DNA of 64,000 nucleotides, taken from assembly GCF_964340395.1 (NCBI RefSeq), contig NC_135569.1, positions 7,940,540-8,004,539 on the forward strand, written 5' to 3'. A model generated the notes under the pieces. The model searched no databases, had not been told where the DNA came from, and saw only the letters and a program-made list of their open reading frames with translations. The DNA is from Glandiceps talaboti. Taxonomy: Eukaryota > Hemichordata > Enteropneusta > Spengelidae. The translations under genes were made by a program, and so were the position numbers. Within the stretch, counting starts at the first letter, position 1, and each line of letters opens with the position of its first letter. This document shows positions 25,698-37,207 of the stretch, piece after piece.

Positions 25698-28051
25698 ATT
25701 GCAACTCTCTAATTACTTAGATCAATCTAATATATTAAAATCTTTTCATCCTGCACGGACAGTAAGTCAGTATATAAATCTTCGTCAGATGACTTTTATG
25801 GGTAATTGTATTTTATTAATTATACTGCAGTAGTAGTTTCCTTATAAAAATCCTATTACTTCTTTCAATACTTTCCCTATTCAGATTACTCAACCATAAT
25901 TTCAAATCGGAATCTGCACAATGCGATTGTCTATTTCCTTAATATCCTAGTGGAGAAGATTGTGTATACACATAAAGGTGAAGTATTTCCAAATTATAAA
26001 TCAAACTTAGTTTCATGCTGGACTTCACTTATCTATTGATTCAAATGTCCTTTTGCTTTTTCGATTTCGTTTGGGATCGCCTGAATAGTTGAGATATTGG
26101 TTTAGGATAATAGGGGACGATGAAAGTGTGAGATATCAGAGGAGCTGTACGTGGCAACATCCATTGCAAAGACTGTGATTAGATTGAGACCATGAGTAGG
26201 GTTACTTCCTATTTCAAACCGTATTTGTTGGTTGTTTATCTATGCAGCTGTTCCTACTTCAAGCAATATTGAAACTTTCTAATCTCTTCCCGCACACCTC
26301 ATTACCCCCCAGAAATACTTCAATATTCACAGGAACACCTAATTCCATCAAGTCAATCAACATGGGTGATTTTTACCAAAATTGATCTTTTTCGAAATTA
26401 CGTGAATAGCATCGTAATGATGCTACTTGATAACACTGTGAGAGGTTCTCAGGGAAGTCATCATAGTTGCATTACATAAACATTGACAAGTGCTTGGTTG
26501 CAAGAGCAGCCAACTTTGCAACGGTTAGTGATCTTCACCAATCAAAGTCTAAATCTAAATTTAGCATCACGAACTTTGTTGAGACTTGTGCCAATAGCTT
26601 AAGGGGTTCATAAAGTTAGCTCGTAAAGGTCAGTCATTATGCCACTATTAATGTCTTCCTACTATTCCTCCCACTGCGTTTTGTCGTGACTAACAAAATC
26701 CCTTCAAGCTAAAGTTGTCGTTTTGCCCGGTAACCCTTTCCATACACGTAGTATCGTTCTCTACTATTGACACGAACAAGGTAAATGAACTCAAAATGCA
26801 GTCACAGCTTCATAAGATGAATAAGGTGATTTTGAATGCCCCATATCACAACCTTGAAAAACGTTCTTTATATGTCTCTTGACCAGTAAATACAAAGCTA
26901 ACTATTCCAAATTGCATGGTAAGTGAGAACAAAAGTTAAAACTGGCGATCAGTGGCCGATCAGAGCAGCCATGAATTTAAAGTTACACTGCCTATTCTCC
27001 TTTTAGGGATTATGACGTCAATGAAGACTAAGTTTCAAAATCTGTCTACCGGTTTAGTGCTAACAAACAGTATATAGGCCGTTAGTTTCTGCTCGGAGGA
27101 TGTACTTTACTGCTTCCTTGCTTGCCTAATAAGGCTTTTCCAATCATCGTTCCGCTATCAACGAATCGGGAGCGTCATAAGACTTGCCACACTTTTGAGT
27201 CAAATTATCGAGGAATTCAAGACATCATTCCAATTTAAGCAACGCTTCAGTTACCGTTAGTTTCTGGGAAGTGACAGTACTAAGTGCTTAAACCAGTTAA
27301 AGTGATGTCTAGATCAGGTTGAATATTCGTCAAATAAAAATAATACAAAAATCGGAAAGAAGTATCAAATGATTTTTCCGTTCTTTGTATTTCTCAAATC
27401 TTAAACAAATGTACTCATCGATAATAGCTTCAGTTTTAGCTATGTGGCAGGTAAAGGCCTTTGAGTTTTTTGACGCCCTACTATCTCTAAAAATAAATAG
27501 TATTCACATTTGCTTAAGGTATTCGATAGCAGATGTCAATAGTCGTCAACATCTCATGGCAACATATAGGCGTAGGCTATGTTCGAGTTGGAGTATAAAT
27601 ATTATGAAAAATAGATTAGAACTGTTCCGCTTTTCTGAGATGCCTGGATGACTTGCTGACAGTCACCCAGGGGGTTGAACTTTACGAACCAACGCCGTTG
27701 TACAACAAAGGCCAAAGCCAGATTCACCAATGGATAATCTGATAATGTACGTCAGTACAAATATAGGAGGTGGTGTGGTACGACTCGTGATGTCACGGAT
27801 TCCCAGTCATTGACATTGACACTGACTCAACACTAACCCTGCGCGATGTGGTCTAAACCTATATTTATTTTAAATCACATCTCATATTCACAAATTTAAT
27901 TGTGATCAACGGCTTTATGCAAAATGTAAACAGTGACAAATTCCTCTGAGGCTCAATAGTGAATAATTTATATGTATATACACTTCACTCTCCACCTGCC
28001 ACAGGGAACGATATACATCGGGATGAATGCATGGAATCTACCTGCCGACAT
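25698..28051. other. unique sequence, nothing recognised
   Basis: About 2.3 kb without arrays or LINE motifs. The frame at 27385-27651 (88 codons) has no recognisable domain. Confidence 0.45.
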
Positions 28052-28160
28052 TCATCTGGTCTGAGCGCTATATATATAATACAATGTATATAATGTATTG
28101 TTATTGCAACGTATCTCTATAGCTTTTTGGAGAGTAGACATATAGCTAAGTTGGCATGTT
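28052..28160. repeat. left copy of a diverged ~110-bp direct duplication
   Basis: This resembles 28544-28656 in the same orientation. Both contain CTGGTC, ATATATTATAC or similar, TGTATTGTTA, a CTATAG(C)(T/G)TTTTGGAGA core, and TTGGCAT. They bracket a TA array and a large hairpin. Confidence 0.6.
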
Positions 28161-28192
28161 TTATTTGTGACACTCTCGTTATATGTATACAA

Positions 28193-28195
<3 letters not shown>

Positions 28196-28282
<87 letters not shown>
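28196..28282. repeat. TA dinucleotide microsatellite
   Basis: About 43 TA units, able to extrude as a cruciform. It ends immediately before the large hairpin. Confidence 0.97.
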
Positions 28283-28283
<1 letters not shown>

Positions 28284-28284
<1 letters not shown>

Positions 28285-28444
28285 TTGATTCAAAAGAATA
28301 AGGATGTAATAAGTCGTTACTCAGAGTCTCACGCTTGTTGCGATCATCGGACGACTAACGCCTAACGGTATAGTTCTATAATGATTGCAACAAGCGTGAA
28401 ACTCTGAGTAACGACTTATTACATCCTTATTCTTTTGAATTAAG
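28284..28444. repeat. near-perfect inverted repeat, 64-bp arms, 33-bp loop
   Basis: 28284-28347 and 28381-28444 are reverse complements with only three differences in 64 positions. All three are transitions. The loop at 28348-28380 contains the short repeat CTAACG..CTAACG. The high arm identity suggests a recent origin or ongoing arm homogenisation. No coding capacity. If transcribed it would form a 64-bp double-stranded RNA. Confidence 0.92.
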
Positions 28445-28543
28445 TCTATAATGCTCTGCTACTAATATTTGCATCGAGCACTGTTCACTCCAGCGAGACA
28501 CTCATATTCAAATGTATATATATATGGTAGTTTCAAAGACTTT

Positions 28544-28656
28544 CTGGTCACATATATTATATACTGTATGTAACGTGTATTGTTAACTACTGCAAATTAT
28601 CTATGTAGAGTCTATAGCGTTTTGGAGAAAATATGTTATAGTCAATTTTGGCATAT
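28544..28656. repeat. right copy of the diverged ~110-bp direct duplication
   Basis: Partner of 28052-28160. The divergence is much greater than between the hairpin arms, so the duplication is older than the hairpin or the hairpin arms have been kept similar. Confidence 0.6.
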
Positions 28657-29099
28657 AAACTCTTTTCTCCAGAAAGAAAGCAAAGAAGTAATGTTATCAG
28701 AGAGAACGAATTACACTGACAACGAAATCAATTCCAAATGGGACTCTATAGCACCCATTCTTATCATTCTTATGTACGACACCTTACGTACTCGCACATT
28801 CATGTATTTCTTTTCATCATCGCTTTTCTTCTTTCGTTTTTTTTGTATTTGTTTTTGGGCTTTCCAAACAACAACAACAAAGGGTTCATAAACGTAACGT
28901 TCTGATGTAGTGTTTAAGGCCCAGTGTTATAACAAACGATTTATTAAAACAAGTTAGATCCTGCGAACTAATCGAATATCAAAGGTTATTCCAATATTTA
29001 CATAACACGTGTACGGAACCTCAATATCTTATTAATCAAAATTTCCTTGACGTTGTATTTCCTCCGAGACGATACAAATGAAATTAGTTTCTTAATCTA

Positions 29100-29603
29100 A
29101 TATTCTTATCGTCTTTACCTTTTCAACATGTCCAAAATACTGCGGCTATGATTTTGTCACGTACAAGGAAAACATGTGAAATCACACCGGTTCTTTCAAG
29201 TCTTCACAGTACAGGATTCAATACACAGTACTACTGATTACCTACAAGGAACTCAATAACACTACTCCTGGTTAAATCGCTGACTTTATTATTAGTAAAC
29301 CCGTAACTCGCCAACTTCGCTCAAAAAACAAAAATTCAACTTTATGTACCCCGTTGGAATACAAAGTCATATGGTTAGCGTGCGTTCTCCCAAGCAGAGC
29401 CCCTCTTCTGCAACAATATACTTGCACATCGTTCATCATCCGCTGTCGATAAATGCAAGAAGGATATCAAGACGAATGTATTAGCAAGGACTTTCTAACT
29501 TTTACAACGATCTACTTATTGTTCATGTTCAGTACCATAGGACAGTATGTTGTATTGGAATTTGGCGCTATGCAAATTATTTTGATTGATTGATTGATTG
29601 ATT
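29100..29603 (+). pseudogene. 3' part of a CR1-like LINE ORF2 plus 3' UTR with TTGA tail
   Basis: The region from about 29100 translates piecewise, with frameshifts, to RLQRVQN-like, YKILLITYKELNN-like and RAFSQAEPLFCNNILAHRSS segments, as in the post-RT region of CR1-like ORF2. The final frame (29382-29498) ends SAVDKCKKDIKTNVLARTF and stop. The 3' UTR ends TTTGGCGCTATGCAAAT followed by TTGA units (about 29581-29601), a usual CR1/L2-type microsatellite tail. It is the same family as 18450-18650 and is inactive. Confidence 0.8.
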
Positions 29604-30185
29604 TATATTAATCCCATAGCAAATTTCCAGTGACGATTACAGTAGCGAGAAACAAGCTTCAAATATTACCTACGATACAGTTCACTGCGTAGTAATTATG
29701 AGTTTATGTAGTAATTTATGTATCGAAATAAAGTATCACATCGCTACACCAGATGAAGAGGAAAGGTCGTGATCTAATTTCAGAAGGAAAATATTGAAGG
29801 TTTGAGATTGTTAATCGAAATGTTAATCCATTGTGAAGGCATGCATCCCAGTGACGCCATTGTTGAACTGACAGTCACACGATCGATATATAAACATACA
29901 TACCTAACATCTTTGCTTTCCAATTAAACATTAAATATGGTATAAGTATATGGTTACAACTATCGATAGACAGTCTACAGTTTTCCCCTTAATCACCCCG
30001 AGATCCAAGGGGGGGGGGGGGGGCTTAAATTCTTATGTTTCCAGATGCTATCGTGTCTTGCCGATTACTGTCCAATAAACAGATCCTTGATATCAGAGGC
30101 TGACACCCTTCAAGAAAGTGTACTGTATTACATTGGAAGTAATCAGTAATCGTTAATTACTGAAGTATTGTCATTTGTAACAATA
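29604..30185. other. unique sequence with a 15-bp G tract
   Basis: No gene is recognised. A run of 15 G lies at 30009-30023. Confidence 0.5.
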
Positions 30186-30295
30186 CAAAACGATACGATA
30201 GAATACGATACGATAAGACACGATACTACATGATATGATAAAGTACATTACATTACATTGCAGTGCAGTGCAGTGTAGTGCAGTGCAGTACAGAA
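30186..30295. repeat. pentanucleotide-rich tract (ATACG, ACATT, CAGTG)
   Basis: Imperfect CGATA-type pentamers (about 30190-30240) are followed by TACAT/ACATT and then GCAGT-type pentamers (about 30258-30293). Confidence 0.85.
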
Positions 30296-30957
30296 CATCC
30301 CCTTTGTCCTATACAGGCAACGTTATTAACTTATCATTACCGCTAACAGCACATATAATTCATGAAGAATATCTGTCGACAGATTACATCGCTCGCATTC
30401 ATTTCACCAAAGGAACCGCTAACTCTATGGGAAAGGTGATTTACATTGAATAAGTTGTGGAGTGATGGAAAGGATGCTGACCGCATGAATGAACCCATTC
30501 TCCAACAAATCATATGCAATAAAACGGTTGATGACATGCAATCTGATAAATGAAATATGCCATTGTTACTAATTGAGCCGTATGAAAAGACGTGTCTATT
30601 TAAAAATCTCTTATTACGATAAAGGTACAGTCTAACAGGCATAAACCTAATCAAAGTGAACAAGTTTTATGCATCCAGAATATATTTATTAAATGCTGGT
30701 TTGCACACAGTCACATTGATATAATATATAACATTGGTTTAATTTCAGATTCCATATTCATTAGTGTGTTCTCTCACCATGATTTATTTGTCAAAATGAG
30801 ACAAATTCATTGGAATCTATTTATTTCATTCGTCAAATTGAACTTAGGACAACACAGTAGCTTGGGCTATTTTATGTTATACCCAATTGCTGTGACGTAT
30901 GGTACTTTTAAATTACATTTTACATTGTATGGTTTAAAGAGTATAGGCATGATTTGA
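30296..30957. other. unique sequence, nothing recognised
   Basis: Overlapping frames on both strands (30343-30663 minus, 30766-30957 plus) show no domain. Confidence 0.45.
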
Positions 30958-31055
30958 TACATACATACATACATACATACATACATACATACATACATAC
31001 ATACACACATACATACATACATACATACATACATACATACATACATACACACGCA

Positions 31056-31111
<56 letters not shown>

Positions 31112-31184
31112 TACATACATACATACATACATACATACATACATACATACATACATACATACATACATACATACATACATACAT
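30958..31184. repeat. CATA array with CACG and AC core
   Basis: CATA units flank a central CACG block (about 31049-31075) and an AC run (about 31075-31107). This is the same variant-in-the-middle arrangement as the arrays at 3696 and 20200. Confidence 0.97.
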
Positions 31185-32159
31185 TCCACAGAACAAAAAA
31201 CAATCTGTCAACTACTCTTTTTTTCTGCAATCCTGGACATAATCGCGTTACTTTCTTCTTTTTGTATTATAGTTTGTAGTGTGCTAATAGCTTAATTGAA
31301 GCAATTTTGTTGGTTATAACTGCTTGCGTTCCAAATAGAAGTAACAATCACTCACTATCAAGTAATCAAATATAACCACTTTAAAAGGTTAGAAAGGATA
31401 TCAAAAATATTTTTGATTTGATTAATGGCACTTTTACCAGTACCTTAGGGTCTCATGATTATGATAACATAAAATATCGTAATCTTGATAAAACGTTGTT
31501 ACTTTAATCGTACACTGTTAATGGTATGGCCTTTTCCATTACGTGTCAAAAAAAATAGTTTAGTCCCAACTGAACTATGTTAAACTCCAGTTTGCTAAAC
31601 ATTGACTACTCTTAAAGTTGTATGTTGTATATAACAATGTCATAGCATCATTATGCAAAGATTGAAAAGGTATACCACATAACATTTAATGTAATATATG
31701 CCTTGCTTAATTTAGCCACTCAAGAGATATATGGGAGGAGGGGAGGAGTTCAAGGGTAGAGCGACATTTTGTATATTTATTTACATCCTAAACGTTAACA
31801 TTACTTACTGTTTCAAGGGGTCAGACACGGTTAGCATAACTATTTTTTGACTCCTGTTCACCGATCTGACTGTTTTGCTTCTACTATATTTACGTTTGTG
31901 ATGTCGTAACAAAAGGTATCATATCGTATCGTATCGTATAGTATATTGATTAACCGCCAAACTATATGTAACCAGCACAGTTTTATAGAAATGCGTGTGT
32001 TATCTCTTACACATCCTGAATTCCCTATTTAATTGATTTTGCCAAATTTTCTGCTTCACTTGATCTAAGAAGTGCATGAAGCAGGAGCGAACTTAATAAT
32101 CAATATTATACCATGCACAAGCCAACTTATTGCCTTTGAACAGAAAATATGGATTATAT
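31185..32159. other. unique sequence with a short GTATC pentamer tract
   Basis: No gene is recognised. GTATC/TCGTA pentamers lie at about 31916-31944, the same motif class as the pentamers at 30190. Confidence 0.5.
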
Positions 32160-33790
32160 ACCCTGAACTTTGTACGTCACCACAATCCGCACTTATGCTA
32201 ACTACTTCGAAAGTAAAATCAATAGTCTTAGAGAGGACCTTGATAAACGTGTTGAACCAACCGTGAACATTGCCAATCTCTGTACACCTATTGCCAAGAG
32301 ACTAAGTGAATTCTCATCTGTGTCATCTGAGTTGGTCCGTCAGATAATTATGGATTCACCAAATACACAATGTCAACTGGACCCTCTACGAACCTGGATG
32401 ATGAAGGAATATATATATATATGAACTTTTACCATCCATTACAGAAATCATCAATGCTTCGCTGGCTAGTGGATGTTCCCAGCTCATTCAAGACAGCCTT
32501 AATTACATCAATCACCAAACACCTGAAAACGGCCCCAGTGACCTCAAGAGTTACAGTCCAATATCAAACCTACCGTCCCTGTCAAAGATTCTGCTTCATC
32601 ATCACTTACAAAGTAGTAATGACCTGTGTATTCAAAGATGTAGTCCACATACAGGAAACATCACAGTACAGAAACAACTATCACTCCTGTTTATAATGAT
32701 ATTCTTCATACTATTGATGGACACCAAGATGTTATACTTGTCCTATTAGATCTGTCTGCAGCATTTGAGACGATTGACCATCAACTTTGCATAAGCGGTT
32801 TGGGATATATAGCACAGCACTCTGCTGGTTTAAGTCGTACCTCCAGCATCGAACACAACATGTGACAGTAAAAAATACAAATCTGCCTGTCATACCATGA
32901 ACTTTGGAGTTCCACAGGGATCGGTTCTAGGCCTAATACTCCTTACCATGTATCTCGCACCCTTACTGGATCTGATTTCACAACAAAATTTGAGCAATGT
33001 GGTGTATGCTGATCACTCTCAACTTTACCAGATGATGAAACGATCACAATACATGAACACAGTCTCACACATTGAAGCATACATTACTGACATACGAACA
33101 TGGTATGCATTGAACAAATTAAACCTCAATGACAGTAAGACAGAAATAGTCCACTTCTCATCACATTTCAATACAACTGCTCCTGTACATATCACAACTG
33201 GAGACAGCACTGTCAACACATTATCCAAACATGTCTCCTTGGAGTTATACTTGACATGTAACTTAGAATGACAGAGTGGCATCCCTAGCCATTCGAAAGA
33301 TCGGAAATACCTCGACAACACCAGTACTGAAAGCCTAATACCTGCATTTGTTACCTAAAGGCTGAATTATTGCAATTCCATACTCTATGGATTACCAGAC
33401 AAAGAGGTTCACAAACTTCAACGTGTGCTGAACGCAGCTGCTAAACTTGTCAAACTACTTATATTTACCATGTCCTACCAGTATTATGTAACCTTGACTG
33501 GTCACCAGTTCGACAACGCATCATGTACACAATCTTGCTCATCACCTACCAGGCTGTCAACAAATTGTCACCATCCTACAACACCAAACTATTAACAGTA
33601 CACAACCCGAAGCGTGCTTTACGTTCCAACGGCCATCATACACGTACCATCCCACGTGTTATAACTATTACCTATGGGGAGATCATGTTTTTCTGTTGCC
33701 GGTCCTAAGTTATGGAACTCTCACCCAGTTCACATTAGGACAGCTGAATCGATTGAAATATTCACGTCACAACTAAATTAAGACATATTT
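32160..33790 (+). pseudogene. degenerate CR1-like LINE ORF2 (reverse transcriptase and C-terminal region)
   Basis: Successive frames reproduce the CR1-like order. The pre-RT region is NYFESKINSLREDLD with SELVRQIIMDSP...LDPLRTW (32170-32400). Next come PSSFKTALIT (about 32485) and LKSYSPISNLPSLSKIL (about 32545). RT motif A is VILVLLDLSAAFETIDHQL (about 32732-32790), followed by FKSYLQHRTQHVTV in another frame. Motif B is GVPQGSVLG (from 32906). Motif C reads YADH instead of YADD (near 33006). Then come NKLNLNDSKTEIVHF, a LYGLPDKEVHKLQRVLNAAAKL-like segment, LDWSPVRQRIMYTILLITYQ, and LWNSHPVHIRTAESIEIF. At least four frameshifts and the lost catalytic Asp show it is dead. The endonuclease domain is missing. 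Confidence 0.9.
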
Positions 33791-34058
33791 GTTACATACA
33801 CTTAGTACATATTGTACTTTTAACAGTAACCCATAATGAATTTCAATTTCTTTTACAAATTCTTATGCCATGCATTTAGGTTAGGTTTTATAAGTTGTTA
33901 TTCAGGCCTTTCTTTGATTTTATCTTTGACATTTATACTATTTAACCCTTCCATGGATGCTTCTTCTCAGTTCTTTTTAGTTTTTGTAAAGCTCACAGAA
34001 GCTATTGCGTAATGCGCTAGCAGGAATTTATTACCATTATGCCACTGTTCCTGTGGTG

Positions 34059-34124
34059 CTTGAAATGTCACAAGTGAAAACTCTTCAAAATCTTGAAATG
34101 TCACAAGTGAAAACTCTTCAAAAT
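34059..34124. repeat. perfect tandem duplication of a 33-bp unit
   Basis: 34059-34091 is repeated exactly at 34092-34124 (unit begins CTTGAAATGTCACAAGTG). The lack of differences implies a recent event. Confidence 0.95.
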
Positions 34125-34162
34125 CACCATTATTTTTCCTGCTTTTTCATAAAATGTCCTTA

Positions 34163-34305
34163 TAATTATTAATATTTCTCTTCACTCGGGTGGAAAATAT
34201 TCATAACCGAAAGATCAATTTGACTAGAGTCGTAGTGACAAGGCCCCTTAGGTCACTCGTATTTCCTTGGTTTAAGACAACTATTGGGGAATAATATATA
34301 ATTAT
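34163..34305. mobile_element. foldback element, copy 1 (partner at 61854-61992)
   Basis: The right half (GTCGTAGTGACAAGG.CC..AGGTCACTCGTATTTCC...ATTGGGGAATAAT) aligns with the right half of 61854-61992, and the left half aligns more weakly (AATATTT.TCTT..GGAAAATA). It is more decayed than copy 2, and its arms pair poorly. No coding capacity. Confidence 0.65.
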
Positions 34306-34601
34306 CGTCTTCAATACCCCTCACCAACATGCTTTGTTATATACAGCTCACAGAATTTGAATTAAGTCGCAGGAGTCGTCCAATTAATACACACGCGAAC
34401 CTCAGGGTCCCACGATGAAAAAGCATAGCCTATAATTAGGGACGAGCAAGGAAAGTTTTTTTGCTGTGCAGAAAGGTACTCGATTTACGATATCGCCAAG
34501 TGAACATATGCATAATGCAAATTCAAGGTGCTGATCGGAACTTTGGATTGGCAACAGCTAACATGGTGCTCATGATATAAGACGACGCATCATCTTTGTC
34601 A

Positions 34602-34784
34602 ACAAACAAACAAACAAACAAACAAAGAAGCATACATACATACATACATACATACATACATACATACATACATACATACATACATACATACATACATACA
34701 TACATAGACATACATACATAGACATACAATTACATACATACATACATCCATACATACATACATACATACATACATACATGTATG
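34602..34784. repeat. CAAA then CATA microsatellite
   Basis: CAAA units (34602-34625), then CATA units with a few GACATA and CATC variants to 34784. This has the same CAAA-to-CATA junction as 684-813. Confidence 0.96.
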
Positions 34785-36002
34785 CAGACAAGCAAACATC
34801 ACTTCATCCAGAAATATCGATCGAACGGCCACTGGACATTAATAAAAACACACAATTTCCAAAACACCAGTGTTACAAGTGAATTCATATTGATTTTATA
34901 ATCACTAAATTGGTTTTTGTTATCCAATATTTCTTTAAGAGCAATTTCAATTAATAAAATATGAATATAGTTATGTATGGATAACTTGTTAGCTGTATAA
35001 ATTATAGACTTGCAATATCAGACTGAGGGGTTATCTCGCATCCTTTACAATAAGGTGATAATTTATATCCGATAAATATTATACATGATTATTTTATGAA
35101 CACTGTAATTTTAAATTTATCATTATTTTATAAAAGTTATCACAACATTAGCCTGGTATCCAGTTTTATCCGGTTGATGGAGTGCTGAAGAAGTATGTCT
35201 ATTGAATGCCAATCACCTCATAATCTCTGTATGTACAGTCATCACATTTCACGGTATATAACCGGTTTTCTACCAATTTATATACATAATTTTAGGATGT
35301 AATTAAATAAATTGCACACAATTGACCCCTATTACACCTCTCAATCTCATTATATGTTTGAATGTACTTTATTCTAATAACTGGCAGCATGTCAAAATAT
35401 CTTGCCTTATACTGTACGCTAATATGGAGTTGCATAGTGTGAATACAAATGGCCAACTAGCTTTCACTTTCCCAAATAAAGTATACATACCGTGTCGTGC
35501 TGAAGAAATTAATTATGACTCCATCTTAAATTTTGTCTTGATACAAGTCTCTTAATGTCTATTTTCATCATTAGATCAAGGAATTTGTATGCAGCAAGCA
35601 TATAGTAACATTACATAATACTAATACAATATACTAATATGGAATCTGTAATTAAATTAAACGTACGATAAAACGTGATCTTCAACAACATTACATGTTT
35701 TATAACTTTCATACTATATTCAAAACAATAAACATTGAAGTTTGCGAATAACAAATATCGGATACACAAACACGTTTCTAGCTATATCCTAAGTATGTGT
35801 TGTGTTCTTTAAAAAAACATTCAGTAATAACGGGGGGGGGGGTGAAGTCCGACATGTGGCATAAATATGTGACCCTTCCTTCCCCTAGTCCGTCTGCCTA
35901 AAAGGTGACACTCCCTCAATTTCCATTCTCTAAAATATGGTGCCCTCCCCTTCTTGTTAAATATTTTCAATGACAAAAAACAAACATTTTAACACTGCCT
36001 CC
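34785..36002. other. unique sequence with a G tract
   Basis: No gene is recognised. A run of about 10 G lies near 35833-35842. The frame at 35322-35555 has no domain. Confidence 0.45.
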
Positions 36003-36075
36003 CTGTGGCGTACTTGATACGATTAGTAGTCATGAGGTCCTGGGCTTGAATCCCACTAGAGACGGGGATTTTTTT
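36003..36075 (+). mobile_element. possible tRNA-derived SINE head (A box, B box)
   Basis: TGGCGTACTTG (about 36005-36015) resembles a Pol III A box with one mismatch. GGGCTTGAATCCC (about 36041-36053) resembles a B box with about two mismatches, at a tRNA-like spacing. A TTTTTTTT run follows at about 36069. A complete cloverleaf is not evident, so it is more likely a SINE fragment than a tRNA gene. Confidence 0.35.
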
Positions 36076-36863
36076 TGTGTAGTAAGAGCCCACCAAATTG
36101 AAAATGTTTAAAGGCATTTCTTGTTTTCCACTATTACCACCACTGTGAATTTCTTTTTTATTAAATTAATGCCTGCGTTTGGATCTAATTTTTTTAGCTG
36201 AAGTCCAGAACTCCTAAAGATTAGATGAGCGCACAACTGACAACCTTAGGACCGAGGTCAACATCTCCACTCCACCACATTATCCTCATTATCATGCATG
36301 CCACACTGCTCCCCCTTTACTACTGTGAGACCCTACTTTCTCCTCAAACCACGACTAAAAGTGAATTCACTGTGTTTCACTGATGTTATATTACTTTACA
36401 ATGGTGGCAGTGATGGGATGTGGTAGCAGTAGGATTTGGTACCGGTGGCACCGCATCGGTAGGATCATGTCAGAATTACAAAATAATGCTAAGTTAGAAA
36501 AAGAAATGTATTAAATAATTAAAAGTAAAATGTGACCCTTCTCTAATTTCCATTTTCTAAAATATGGCCCTCACGAAGGACTAATTTGTAAAAAGTGACC
36601 CACCCCTAATTTCCCCAGCCTTCGCCCCTGTAATTGCTGAAGGCTCCCTTACTTTGTTAACATAAGAATATATAAATATAATTTATAGTTAGTGAATAAA
36701 CAAGTATATGCTTTCTTGTTACTCTCGTAAAATCCATAGATAGATATAGTTAGTGAATAAAGAACAACTTCAGTAAGAATTAGAAACTCGATACCTTCAA
36801 TTGAAAATGCACTAAACCTCAGGTACAGCTGTGTTCGTACTTTCGTATATATACTTCAGATAC

Positions 36864-37207
36864 AGTGAATTTCACAGTACCGTTCAACCTTTCTGTTTGA
36901 TACAACCAGACAAGAAACCAAAAAGAAACTGCATATGCCACACTTCAATTTAAATTGCATTACAACGACATACAGACATTCGGGCGCCAATTTTTTCTTA
37001 GCATTAAACATCCGATGAAGGGCGCATAAAATGTCCTTCGCCGCGGTGTTCATGTGATGTCTGTATGGTGACATTGTAGTTCATTTCACTTATGTAGCAA
37101 GAAACTGTACTCATTCAATCTTGCTATCTTAAAATATAGCATGTCCAGTTTCTTATTAGTTTCTGCATGGTTGTATCAAACAGAAAAGCTGAACAGTATT
37201 GTGATTT
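36864..37207. mobile_element. imperfect foldback element (~340 bp)
   Basis: Outer arms: 36873-36911 and 37169-37203 share TTTCTGTTTGATACAACC on opposite strands, and the pairing continues into an AGAAACT segment. Inner arms: 36961-36979 pairs with 37057-37078 around TACAGACAT/ATGTCTGTA. Both pairs centre near 37020-37040, so the whole segment is one nested imperfect palindrome. No transposase is seen. Confidence 0.7.

Noticed and set aside
25481-25720. Poly-Pro/Gln/Leu or His/Asn/Tyr open frame
   Set aside because: Purely the translation of CAC, CAA and CTA trinucleotide blocks with no protein-like flanks.
28580-28891. 103-codon plus-strand open frame
   Set aside because: Overlaps the duplicated segment and ends in T-rich low-complexity sequence. 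No domain is recognised.
30343-30663. 106-codon minus-strand open frame
   Set aside because: Composition is as expected for chance translation. No homologous motif is remembered, and it overlaps a plus-strand frame.
32072-32696. Three overlapping plus-strand frames as separate host genes
   Set aside because: They are frameshifted parts of one CR1-like LINE ORF2 and include its typical motifs.
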